DNA of 64,000 nt from Phellopilus nigrolimitatus (taxonomy: Eukaryota; Basidiomycota; Agaricomycetes; Hymenochaetales; Hymenochaetaceae), in assembly GCA_021029095.1 (NCBI GenBank), contig JAJOHG010000010.1, forward strand, positions 806,001-870,000. The letters are read 5' to 3'. Shown here in pieces: positions 1-10,697 of the stretch; position 1 is the stretch's first letter, and the number at the start of each line of letters is the position of its first letter. The notes beneath the pieces were generated by a model, which saw only the letters and a list, made by a program, of their open reading frames with translations, searched no databases and was not told the origin of the DNA. Made by a program: the position numbers and the translations under genes.

Positions 1-1862
1 CGGAACGATAGTTCGCGAACTCTGCCCCGTGCATGACAGTGGTGCGCCGGTGGTGGCCGGACACAAGCTCGTTGGCAGGAAAGGGAACTGCGTTTTGAAA
101 GATGTTTGGGTAGACAAAAGTCGGAAAGGAAAGGAATGGGACCTCCTAGAGGACTTGGAGAAGAAGAACTTCGAGGGCGTTGTGAGGATGAAGTCTCACG
201 AAGAGGTCAAGATCGACGGGAAGCTGGACACGACGGGGACGGACCGTGCAGTGTTTCAGGAACTGGTGGACGAGGAGTATGTAGATGAACACGGGAACAA
301 AGGAAAACGCAAGGTCGAGCGGTGGAGGACGAGGAAGTGGAAGCACTTCAAGGACCTGGAAGAGCGCGAGCATCATTTCCTGGTTTTGAAAACGTTGGGG
401 CAGCCACTGGAGAGCTTTAGGTCGAGGAGAGAATTGATCTCGGCTTTCAGGGACATTTTTAAGAGTACGTCTTTGATTACTTCATGAAACTGAAAATGAC
501 AAACCGTCAATGTAGCGCTCAAAAGACTAGAGGAGGACCGCAAATTACATCAGGATCTCAGTTTGAGCAATGTCGTTCTTGTCGACGTTGACGACATGGA
601 CGGTGAGACGCTTGTCGACGGACAGTCTGGCACTTCTGCGGAAAACAAGTCAATTCATGCACGCCACAACGAATCGGATTCATCGGCGGACAACCATGCG
701 GCTTCCTCTAGTGGAGCTAGATCGAGCCCTCGCCTACGGAAAGGCGTTATAATGAACTTCGACTTTGCCGTTGACAAAAAGGAGGAGGCCGAAGAAATTA
801 AAGAGGGAAAAAAATCCGGTCAATCCAGGGGTCATCGAACGGTGCGAAATGCTTAATCCTCATGAAAATCTCTTCTGACTTCGCATCATCTAGGGCACGA
901 TGCCATTCATGGCGATCGATATTCTGAAACAGAGTCCGCTGGGATCGAAGAAACCACTGCCTAAAGGTTCAAACAAAACCCCAATTATGCATGACTACTA
1001 TCATGACTTGGAATCCGTGTTCTACATGCTCTGTTGGCTTTGCATCGCGCAAGCCGGGCCGAACTCCAAAGATCGTCAATCGACTGAGCCGTTTGATTAC
1101 GAGTCATCTGCAATTGGCCGATGGGCTGCGGGTGGTCAGGATAAGCCGCACTACCCAGATGCTGCTTATGTCAAGCATGGCATGATGGCCATGGCGGATT
1201 CATTCGAAGAGGAAGTTCTCGGAGACTTTCACAACTATTTCGAGATACTAAAAGAATACGTTGTACGCCTGCGAGAAGTAATATGTCCTCCAGGCGCACT
1301 CACAGAGGCACAAGAAGAAAGCATGGATCTCGGTAAAAGCCCGAAGTGGATCGGTAAATCTTGTAAGCGGCGCCCGAAGGCTGATGTCTTCAAGTGGATC
1401 GACAAAATTCTCGTGGAGGCTCTGGAAGATTCTAACCTCGATAAGGACGAGGACGAGGACAAGGAACTGCCAGTCACATTGTCATTGAAGCCCAGCAAAA
1501 GCTGTGCCGTGCAGAGGCTATCCCAGCGTCGACGCGGAGAACCGGACAAGACTTTCGTCAAAGGCGAGGATAATGAAGACACACTCGTGGGACCCACGCG
1601 ATTGACTGATGAAAAAGCTTTGTTCGACGGTGAGGTTATGTATAAGGGAAATCCAGACGAGAATGAGCGAGCGCCTTCTCCAACGGACAGCATCAAATCA
1701 ATACGATCTCGTGATTCTATGTCTGGAACGATGGACGACTCTGCGCCCGCTTGTAGTGGCCATTCATGGGCGACTAAGCGATCTTTTGTTGATGCTGACA
1801 TACAGGACCGGGACGATACTCTCCTAGCAACTGCGAGTCAGAAGAGACCGAGGGAGGTGTGA
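1..1862 (+). CDS. FunK1-like kinase, alpha subfamily, copy A (5' truncated by window edge)
   Basis: The window opens inside exon 1, in the kinase N-lobe (GRKGNCVLKDVW, probable VAIK-type lysine in VLK). Two short introns follow as in the other copies: about 466-516 (GTACGT..TGTAG) and about 842-893 (GTGCGA..TCTAG). Spliced product reads LHQDLSLSNVVL (catalytic loop, HRD arginine replaced by Gln), VIMNFDFAVDK (DFG Asp replaced by Asn) and RTGTMPFMAIDIL, then the FunK1 signature HDLESVFYMLCWLC. The tail is low-complexity and acidic, ending in a basic KRPREV. Up to about 1304 the diagnostic bases match copy D; from about 1412 they match copy F, including lack of a 15-nt GPSP segment. Being non-canonical at both HRD and DFG, it may be a pseudokinase. 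No frameshift is visible in the part present. Role in the cell unknown. Confidence 0.8.
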
Positions 1863-4021
1863 ACCAAGAGGGCTTTTACTCTCACTGGTGAATGACCAGT
1901 TGCCTCTTTCAGTCCCAGGTGATGCCCACTTTGATGATTATTATGGTTTTGTAGTTTGGGATGGCGACTCGCATGCATGCATTATAATTACTATACACTT
2001 TTTTTGACCATGATATCAATTCGGACTTCAATCTTTCGTATCGAGCATCTTGTGAGCCTCCTGCTTCGCGAAACCTGTCGCATTTTTGATTTGTAACGCG
2101 GATAATTCTGCCGTACGTCTAGTGGATGCTCGCCACCCCTAGGCGCGCATAATCTCAGAAAGAGACGCGACACTATATCTGCGCGTCAATACCGTGTAAT
2201 ACGTCCGGAATGTCGAGTGGGTGCAAGACGAAATCGAAGCGCACACGCGGAGCTGCACACAGAGGGTGTCGAGACGGGCAGTCCCTTTGGTTTCGAAGGA
2301 GTCATCGTCCACGGCTGCGTTCAGTGCGCCTGACAATGGAGATCTAGGCACGCAGAAAAGAGCATACACGGTTTCTCGATTATCCTGTACGTATGTATGA
2401 ATTGCGACTCCTCAGGTATAAAATAGACGACGTTTTCAGGTACCATATACTGGATTGGCTCGTGAAATGGCGGAGCGTTTCACTAAAGGACGCACGCTGG
2501 TGAAAGGAGAAGGAGAAGATTTAAAAAAGCAGATTTATGCCAAGCTGCGGGTGTCGTTTGGTCTGCCGAAGATATCTCTAGTGATTTATTACACGCACTC
2601 GCTGTTTTTGTTTTTGGTCTTATTTACACTCACGGTACATTTCTGCATGCCAGTATATATCTAGATGTTAGATGCTATTCAATTAGAAAATTTAATATCC
2701 GCAGGAAACCCCATAAAATATACAAGATTTAAAACGACAGCAATAACTAAGTTTTCTAGCTTAAACATATGTTCGTACTTTACAAACTAGTAATCTAGGC
2801 AAGCTAACGCACACCTGCGACTCAAAGTGGCCGAGCGCAGACTCCACATCAGGCTTTATCTGGGTCTTGCCACAGGGACCGAACGCAGGGGTCACATAGA
2901 CGAGTTCTATACGCATACTGTTCGACCGAGTCACAAAGTCAGCATCTAGAAAACTCCCTCGATAACCCAAATATAAGCTATCCTGACAATTCAAGCCTTC
3001 GCAAATAAACAATCTACTATTGCTGAGTCCTGCATCGAACTAGCGGAAAGACTAGCGGAAAGAGGCTACAAAAGCGACGTTGGCGAAGGAGCTGCAGGAA
3101 ATGTCCAGAGCGCAGCCCGGGAACTGATTGCAAGCTCTATTAGAGCTACGAATTTGCATGATACTTTATGACAAGCAAAAGGGACAATAGAAAACGGTGC
3201 GAAAACAAATCTTCAGGCCGGTTCGAAGAGTCAATGGTTCAGTGAATGAAATTTGAAATTGGACCTAACAGCCGTACCCGGTGGAAGGAACTTCCAATCC
3301 TTTCTAATAATTGAGGCTGAAGCCACATAAAGAGAAGCCACAGTAAAGTGCATGGCAATATTTGGGGGACTGCCCGCTTTTCTCAGCCACAGAAGCATTC
3401 GTCGAGTCAATGAATCAGATTTATTAGAGATAAGAAACTTCCTAAAGCGTAGGAAAATGCAACAGGGTAGAGTGGCATGTATGGCTATGTTTGAGGACCA
3501 TCTGTGAAATTGTGAGATTTATGATAAACGTTTCGCGGAACAATGTTTTAAAAATCTCTCAGCCACAGGAGCCTGGCCTAAATGCTGTGGAAGGGACTTT
3601 CCAAATGCTTCCTAAGGATTGAACATAATGAAAATGACACAGGAGTACAACACATGTTTAGGGACCAGCCTTGAAATTTGTAAAATTCCGCGGAAATTAC
3701 GGTTTAAGCCACAATCTCAAAGCCACGGGGACATATTTCTGTTTTTCGAATCAGAGCGACTGATCTGATAAGGAATCGGGATCAAATTCTCTATTGTCTT
3801 GTGAGAAAGAAGCATCTGCCATCATTTCCGCATTTGGGTGATCGTTTGAACACGTCGCGTCGCACTCTTGCATTCGAACCATTCGGATGGTTTCTGAGCA
3901 GCTGCAGCCACAATCATCCTTAAGCCACTTCCTGGCTTCACTTATATAGCCCTAAACCCACCACAGGTATGCAGAATCCATCTTCCCCTCGTACTTTCAA
4001 GTGGCTAACATAGTTGCGTCC
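1863..4021. other. alpha-to-beta spacer, copy 1 (non-coding)
   Basis: No supportable gene; only short open frames without family features. The stretch 1863 to about 3480 is nearly identical to 29987 to about 31600 (spacer F-G) and matches the minus strand of 47.9-50.8 kb. Spacer D-E is a shorter version lacking roughly 2405-3095 of this copy. It ends in the shared beta promoter. It preserves empty sites for both inverted-repeat elements described elsewhere: near 3105 (GCGCAGCCCGGG context) and near 3532 (GGAACAATG context). Confidence 0.75.
3943..3950 (+). promoter_or_regulatory. TATA-like box of beta copy B
   Basis: TTATATAGCCC is kept at the same place upstream of all four beta genes (B, E, G, H), within a block conserved from about 3900 that reads AAGCCACTTCCTGGC before it. 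It lies about 75 bp before the first ATG. A TATA role is inferred from position and conservation. Confidence 0.5.
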
Positions 4022-7000
4022 ATGGCTAAACCTAAACGGCAAGCTCCCCGTCAGTCTCGTGCTAAAACACCACCTCCCGTTAAAAAGTGATTGTCTTTCC
4101 CCTCTACTACGTCGTGCAGAAGCTGACCTACGATATTGTTAGGTACGACTCAGAGGCTCGTATCCCATCGCAATCTCACACCGAGACACCGTACAAACGC
4201 AGTTCAGCCCTCAACGTAAAGGTCGAGAAAACGACCCCTAACCTCGAGAAAGTAAAACGCATCGACATCTTGATTGAATGCGACATGGGCGACAAGATAT
4301 TCCATAACGTCCCTGAGCTTATCGAAATGAAATTCTCCGATGCCATTCTTAAAGACGGTCTCATTACCCTCAGAGCTCAAATTACAGGGGAGACTGCGCT
4401 CAAGTTGATGGACGCCATCCCGGATCCTGGAAACGCAGGGACAGATGTTTCCGCTGCTACGAGGCAGCTACTGTAATAGCGCCGCCGATGGCTGGGCTTG
4501 ATTCTCGACTGCAGATGAGAAACAAGAATCCATGCTTTCCACGTTCTTCGACGCTATCGCTGAGCGTGTCCGCACCAAATTCAATCTCTCTGATGAATCT
4601 GTGCGCGTCTTCTCCGACGACCACGCCGACACGCCTCTCGGCGACAATAACGGACGGTGCTTAAGAAAGCCGGACATCGCGGTGTTGGATGCTGACGTGG
4701 AGGAGGATGACGTGGATTGGGAACGCGTTCGAGGATGTATCGAACTCAAGATCAACAACAAGACAAGAGCGCAGGCGCTGAGGCAGATCCGTCAGTACGT
4801 TCGCATGATCTTCAAGAACCAGCCTGGCCGTCGCTTCGTGTTATCGGCTACGCTGCTCGACGACAAGATGATGTTTATCGTGCATGACCGTGTTGGCGAG
4901 CTCACATCCAAGGAGTTCAATATCCACGATTATCCAGAGAAGCTAGTGCGGATCGTCGTCGGGTTTGCGTTTTGCACGGAGAAGAATCTGGGCTACGACC
5001 CTTCGTACTATAAGCGATGCGGTGCAACATTTATTAAGCTCGACGGGCAGGAATACCAGGTGGTGCGCGATATCTACGTCGACCCTTCTATCTGCGGTCG
5101 CGGAACGTTAGTTCGCGAGCTCTGTCCCGTGCGTGACAGTCGTGCGCCGGTGGTGGCCGGACACACGCTCATTGGCAGGAAAGGGAACTGCGTTTTGAAA
5201 GACGTCTGGGTAGACAAAAGTCGGAAAGGAAAGGAATGGGATTTCTTAGAGGACTTGGAGAAGAAGAACTTCGAGGGCGTGGTGAGGATGAAGTTTCACG
5301 AAGAGGTCAAGATTGACGGGAAGCTGGACACGACGGGGACGGACCGTGCAGTATTTCAGGAACTGGTGGACGAGGATTATGTGGATAAACACGGGAACAA
5401 AAGAACACGCAAGGTCGAGCGGTGGAGGACGAGGAAGGAATGGGAGCTTTTTGAGAACCTGGAAGAGCGCGAGCATCATTTCCTGGTTTTGAAGACGTTG
5501 GGGCAGCCACTGGAGAGCTTTAGGTCGAAGAAGGAATTGGTCTCGGCTTTCAGGGACATCTTCGACAGTACGTCTTTGAATTTCATGCAATTGGAAATGA
5601 CTAACCGTCAATGTAGCGCTCAGAAGACTAGAGGAGGACCACAAGCTACATGGCGATCTTAGTTTGAACAATGTCGTTCTTGTCGACGTTGACGATATGG
5701 ACGATAAGACTCCCGTCGACGGGCAATCGAGCGCTCCGGTAGTGGATAAGGCAACTCTTGGAGGTGACGGCAAATCTAAATCATGGGCGGACAACCATGC
5801 GGCTTCCTCTGGTGGAGTTGAAACGAGCCCTCGCTTACGGAAGGGCGTCATAATTGACTTCGACTATGCCGTTGACAAAGAGAAAGAGGAGGAAGCGGCC
5901 AAAAAAGCCAAAGAAGCCGAAGAGGCGGAAAAAGGCGAAGGGGCGAAAGAAGACGATGGGGGCGAAGTTTATTATCAGTCCAGGGGTTTTCGAACGGTGC
6001 GAAATAATCAATACTCGTGAAAACGTCTTCTGACTTCATCTCATCTAGGGCACGTTGCCATTCATGGCAGTCGATATTCTGTCCCAGAACCCGCCAGGCT
6101 CGAATGATCCTCCGTCTGAAGATGTATACGGAGACCCGATCATACACGAGTATTATCACGACCTGGAATCCGTGTTCTACATGCTCTGTTGGCTTTGCAT
6201 CGCCCAAGCCGGGCCGAACTCGAAGGATCGTCAATCGACTGAGCCGTTTGTTTACAAGACATCTGCAATTGGCCAGTGGGCTGCGGCTGGTCAGGATGAA
6301 CCGAACTACGGAAAGATTTCTCTTGAGAAAAACAGCATGGTGATCACGACGAATAAATTCAAGCGGGAAGTCCTCGAAGACTTCCACCAGCATTTCGAAA
6401 TATTGAAGACGTACGTTGAGCGTCTGCGAGAAGTGATATGTCCTCTAGGCGCACTCATCCCAGCACAAGAGGAAAACATTCGTCTCAACAAAAGCCCGGA
6501 TTTGATCAGAAAAATCTGTAAAATGCGTCCAAAGGCTGAAGTCTTCAAGTGGATCGACCAAATCCTCGGGGAGGCTCAGGAAGATCCTAAGTTGGATGAT
6601 GACGAGGACGGGGAGCGGCCGGTTGCATCGTCATCGAAGGTCGGCAAAAATCGCGTCGTAAAGCCTAGCCGAGTGCAGAGGCTATCTCGGCGTCGGCGCG
6701 GGGAACTGGACGAGACCTTCGTCGAAGGCGAGAATAACGAGGACCCGGTCGTGGGACCCGAGCAATCGACTGGTGAGAAACCCCCGACCGGCGGTGAGGC
6801 TATGGATGAGGGCAATTCTCCAGACGAGAATGAGCGAGCGCCGTCTCCAACGAACAACATCAAAGCAGTACAAGCTCGTGCTTCTATGCCTGGGTCGACG
6901 ACCAACTCTGCGCGCGTTGATAGCGGCTATCAATCGGCGAATAGGTTGTCATCGGCGACTAGGCCTTCATCGCCGACTAAGCGGTCCTTGAATTATGAGG

Positions 7001-7059
7001 AGAACGAGGAGCTCTTAGCAACTACGAGTGAGACGAAAAAACCGAGGAAGTTGGTCTAG
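4022..7059 (+). pseudogene. FunK1-like kinase, beta subfamily, copy B, frameshifted
   Basis: Homologous end to end with E and G. Against E, copy B has an extra base near 4453, a missing base near 4484 and an extra base near 4510. The net shift puts a stop (TAA) at about 4474, splitting the gene into a 5' piece and a long piece from 4532. From 4532 on it is well preserved: RKPDIAVLD and ELKIN in the N-terminal domain, VLKDVW, LHGDLSLNNVVL (HGD instead of HRD), VIIDFDYAVDK (DFD for DFG), then HDLESVFYMLCWLC. Two introns match the family (donors GTACGT near 5570 and GTGCGA near 5997). The first ATG is shared with E but the N-terminal splicing is not resolved. Either a recent pseudogene or indel errors in the assembly. 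Confidence 0.7.
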
Positions 7060-7983
7060 GTGTTGGTTTGTTGTCATTGGTGAACGACTTGCAGTCGCAG
7101 GAAATGCACACTTTGATGGTTATCATAGATCTATAGTTTGGAATGGCGACTCACATCCATGCATTGTATTTATTATTCACATTTTTCTGACCATGATATC
7201 TTACTGTCTTGTATTTGTATGTCGGTATATATTGTAATCAACCAGATGATCTCGGAATTGCCGTCAGGTGTTGATACTGCGTGATGATCATAGCCTAGTA
7301 GGCCTTTGTCGTGCTGTCTTCTTCTATATATCCCACCACCGAGGGTTTGCATTCAAGCGCGCAATACGGCGTTTTCGAAAGGCTATAATACCAATAGGAA
7401 TGTCTCAGCGAAAATCTATTATCAAGCAGATATCCCTCTTCAGCCCACACATGCAATCATCCTACGCCGAGCCACAAAGTAAAAACAAAAGGCAGTCCAA
7501 AGCAAGTCGTATATACACCATGCGTACCACACAAGGGCGGCTGAAAACAGCAAATCGCAGTCCCGCGTCGCTCAATAGTATGGAGGTTAGAATTTAATAG
7601 AAACCGAGATCGGCTCAGCCACGTGGAACGCACGTGACTGCATTTGATGACTCAGACACTCATCAGAATTTTTGAGACAAAATATGTTCTGCAGTCAGTT
7701 CTTACTCGTCTTCCCCGGATACTTTTCGCCCTCTCTAAAAAGTGCTGCTGTTGTTTTTCAGGGGTTTTAATCTGTCCAGAAAAGAGTTCTAGCAAGTGAA
7801 AAAAGTTTGGTTGCCTTGGCCAAAAGGTGCATTTCGCCCTGTATCTCACAAAATAATAAAAGTAATTCTTTTTGGAACTCCGGGAACGCCCTGTTCAATC
7901 TTGGCTATCTGTCTTAGAAATCCCACAGAATAGCTAACTGTGTGCGTTGGAAAGGCTCCCTCCATCCCACAGTATATTCAAGC
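7060..7983. other. beta-to-nicotinamidase spacer, copy 1
   Basis: No gene seen. The same spacer follows E (23668-24584), G (truncated, 35686-36231) and, inverted, H (44035-44816). Landmarks are a TTCTATATATCCCACC block near 7321-7340, and CACGTGGAACGCACGTGAC with two CACGTG-type hexamers near 7620. Confidence 0.7.
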
Positions 7984-8645
7984 ATGGACACAAATACCTC
8001 TGGCCCAACAGCCCTCCTCATAGTCGATGTGCAGTAGTCAGTGCCCGCCCTCTCCTCTCCGCTCCGGATGACTAAGATCCGCAGCGACTTCCTCCCGGGC
8101 GGCGCGCTCGCCGTGCCCGACGGCGACGCCGTCCTGCCCGCCGTGCGCGCGCTGCTCCAGCGCGAGTGGGCATTCGTCGCCGCCAGCCAAGTGCGCCGTC
8201 CCCGCCAGATCTGTATTCTGTCTAGTGGCTGACTAACGCGCACTTGGCACGGCACGCAGGACTTCCACCCGCCAGGCCACGTCTCCTTGTGCGTGCTGCT
8301 GCGCTGACGTGCGGCGCCGCTGCTAACGTGCTGATACCGCTGGAACAGCGCGAGCGCGCACGGCAAGCCGCTCTTCTCGCAGCTCGACGTGCTGAACCCG
8401 TTCGCGGCGGCGGCGTCCGGCGCACAGCTAACGACCGTCCACCAGATGCTGTGGCCCGACCACTGCGTGCGTCGCGCCGCCTGTTTATCGCGAAGAACAG
8501 CTGACGCGGAGAGTCAACTTCCATGCTCGTGCGTGTGCAGGTCCAGGGCACGCACGGTGCCGCATTCGAGGCGTCTGTCCTTGCCGCACTCCAGCCGTGG
8601 CTTGACGCGGGGACAGCGAGAACGATGATCCAGAAAACACGTCAG
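7984..8645 (+). pseudogene. Nicotinamidase fragment, copy 1 (3' truncated)
   Basis: Starts with an ATG and MDTNTSGPTALLIVDVQ, then DFLPGGALAV, DFHPPGHVS, and WPDHC followed by an intron and VQGTHG, exon by exon as in the complete gene at 43019-44034. It therefore retains the catalytic Asp (VDVQ) and the metal-site D-x-H-x-x-x-H motif. It stops matching shortly after LQPWLDAGT; the exons with the Lys-containing QKGTH strand and the catalytic-Cys motif ATDYC are absent and replaced by unrelated sequence leading into the G-alpha fragment. It cannot encode a working amidase. Confidence 0.8.
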
Positions 8646-9035
8646 ACTTCGCCGACGAAGCAAGCAAGCAAGCCATTTTTACGCGCGGCCAGCTTCAGAT
8701 CCTCACATGGAGTTGTCGGCGACAGAAACGGCGAGGACGGCGACAGCGAGCACAAGAAGTTTGACGGCGAGCAAGAGGCCAAGGCGGGAGGAAGTCGAAA
8801 CCCATTACGGAAGCACTAAACATGCTAATTTCTTCTTCTTCACCACCACTACCCTTCTCGTCATCGTCATTATCGCCGCCGCTGCCGCTGCCACCACCCT
8901 GGTCAGGCCGCGGGTTCGCCTGTTGGACTTGCTGCGCTTGCCCACACCCAAGGAATGCCGCCCACGACGAGCGGGTCGTCCTCGAGCAGCGGCCCGATCT
9001 AGATCCATCCTACATCAGAGGACATTGAAAATGCT

Positions 9036-9632
9036 ATGCCGGGGCAGGTCGCAGAGATCTATAGCAGTGATCCCGGACACGCTGGAGAATTCAAGCAAGT
9101 GTCTCATTTTCATTCTTTTCGCACACTTTTTTTCAAAACTATTTCCATAGAGCCGCTCACGGTCAATACGAGAACAAGGCAGTACCTAGCAAAATTTTCT
9201 TTTGGCACAGCCCTAGATGAGGTAGCCCGCTCGCCAGCTTCTGACAAACCTGCACCTGCCACCCCCCAGGCGGACGTCCCGCAGGAGGCCCGTCCGCATC
9301 TCGACGAGCCGGCGCTGCGCGCGCTGTACGCGGACCTCCTCGCGCACCCGAACGATGACGTGGCGCCCGAGGCGCCCTGCGCTGTCGCGCCGCTGCCCGA
9401 GGACTGGAAGGACGTGCTGGCGGGCCTCGCGCGGCGGACGGCCTTGGTCACTGCACCGACGGACGCCGTGCGCCTTGCGTCGTGCCAGGCCTCCCCGCCT
9501 GGACTGACGGGCGCTGCCGAGGACGCGGCGGTTCATTTTGGACCCGCAGCTGACCGCGCCTCGCCCCATCCCGCCCCGCCTATACCCACGCTCCACCAGG
9601 CTCCGTCAAGTCCGGCAAGTCGACGATTGTGA
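9036..9632 (+). other. Unidentified ORF segment between nicotinamidase and G-alpha remnants, copy 1
   Basis: An open frame of about 198 residues that is identical in protein to the segment at 25627-26223. It is rich in Ala, Pro and Asp and contains PLPEDWKDVLAGLARR. I do not recognise the family. It opens with a GTG-type codon in this copy; copy 2 has an in-frame ATG upstream at 25546, beginning MPPTTSGSSSS. It runs into the start of the G-alpha P-loop region without a clear gene boundary, so it may be an exon captured with the G-alpha fragment, or not coding at all. The 8650-9035 stretch before it is low-complexity with no supported gene. Confidence 0.3.
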
Positions 9633-10165
9633 AGCAAATGAAGATCACCTACCAAGGCTGGCGTACGCGCCGCGAGCTTGTACCGCCTGACCGTATATCG
9701 CAACCTGCTCAAGTCCGCGCAGACGATCCTGCTCGCGACACGCAAGTTGAACGTCGACCCGGTGCTGCCTACAAACCGCGCAAATGCGAACGTGATCCTC
9801 GACTACAATTGTACTCGACCACTCCGGCGTAGGCGTGGCGGAAGCGGCATACAGCGAGGACGTCGCAGGCGCGACTGACGCGCTGTGGGCGGACCCGATC
9901 ATCCCGTGCATCATGGACCGTAGTAGTGAATTCAACCTGGTGGTTAGCGCCGCGTCGTACTTTTTCTTCAGCAAGGTCGCGCGATTTGGGCATGCGGGCT
10001 ACGTGCCCACCGCGGCAAAACGTGCTGTGCGCACGCGCGCCAAAAGAGCACCGACTTCGTCAAGACGCGCTTCAACGTGGGCGAGCTCCGAGTCAGCATT
10101 TTCATGTTCGATGTCGGCGGCCAACGCTCCAAGCGCAAAAAACGGATACATGTCGCGTAGGTAGA
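9600..10165 (+). pseudogene. Heterotrimeric G-protein alpha fragment, copy 1
   Basis: G-alpha landmarks appear in order but in shifting frames: KSGKSTIVKQMKI (P-loop, Glu of the usual GESGKST changed to Lys), then YRNLLKSAQTILLATRK, DPIIPCIMDRSSEF, the SASYFF-like [28 protein letters not shown] (switch I region) and [13 protein letters not shown] (switch II). It ends right after switch II, so the NKxD and TCAT guanine-binding motifs are missing. Several frame changes and the truncation make it a pseudogene, although introns could account for some of the shifts. The same truncated fragment recurs at 26190-26756. Confidence 0.75.
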
Positions 10166-10342
10166 CATGACGTACGTAACCGTGAAAATAGACTTCTGAC
10201 TTGAGGAAAGAGGTTGAAAATTGTCGACTATGTTTATTCTGCAGGGCAGGACGCCACTCGTCGCGTTCCGATGATATTCAACATGAATTTGCCCTAAATC
10301 AGCTAATAAACATGTAAACTAAAGCAAATAGTACAAAAAGAA

Positions 10343-10387
<45 letters not shown>

Positions 10388-10697
10388 AGAAATCGTAACA
10401 TGCCCACTAACCGAAGTTACATAATACATACCGCGATTTGGTTCGCAATGTGGCTGGTGGCTCTTTCATATTCCAACCATAGACATCATCTACAGTCTTC
10501 GCATCGCGAACAAGTTGATCGTGCATTCTGGCTCATTTCTTACGATCCTAGACTATAAGTAAGCAGAGAGCATGGGTTCCTTCGTACTTTCGACAGTGTC
10601 TAACCTGTTTACTTTGTGCAGCTCGTAACGCACTCTGGAAAGCATTTTCGAACCAAGCTTGAAGAAAAATCATATATTCTTCGCTCTTTCGAGCCAA
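10166..10697. other. Intergenic, upstream of copy C, with long A tract
   Basis: No gene. Contains an uninterrupted A run at about 10344-10386. The equivalent position in the second unit (about 26930-26955) is a short (AAAAAC) repeat instead, so the run looks like simple-repeat growth rather than a retroposed poly(A) tail. The remainder matches the upstream region of copies D and F and should hold the alpha promoter. Confidence 0.6.
10344..10386. repeat. Poly(A) tract, about 43 nt
   Basis: Homopolymer run of A directly after GTACAAAAAGAAC. No target-site duplication or upstream retrogene is seen. Confidence 0.9.

Noticed and set aside
2835..2920. GTGGCCGAGCG word resembling the A box of a Leu/Ser tRNA
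   Set aside because: No matching B box (GGTTCGAATCC-like) at the right distance and no cloverleaf pairing; it recurs simply because the spacer is duplicated.
10344..10386. Long A run as a retroposon tail
   Set aside because: No target-site duplication or retrogene; the sibling position has an AAAAAC repeat, fitting simple-repeat expansion.
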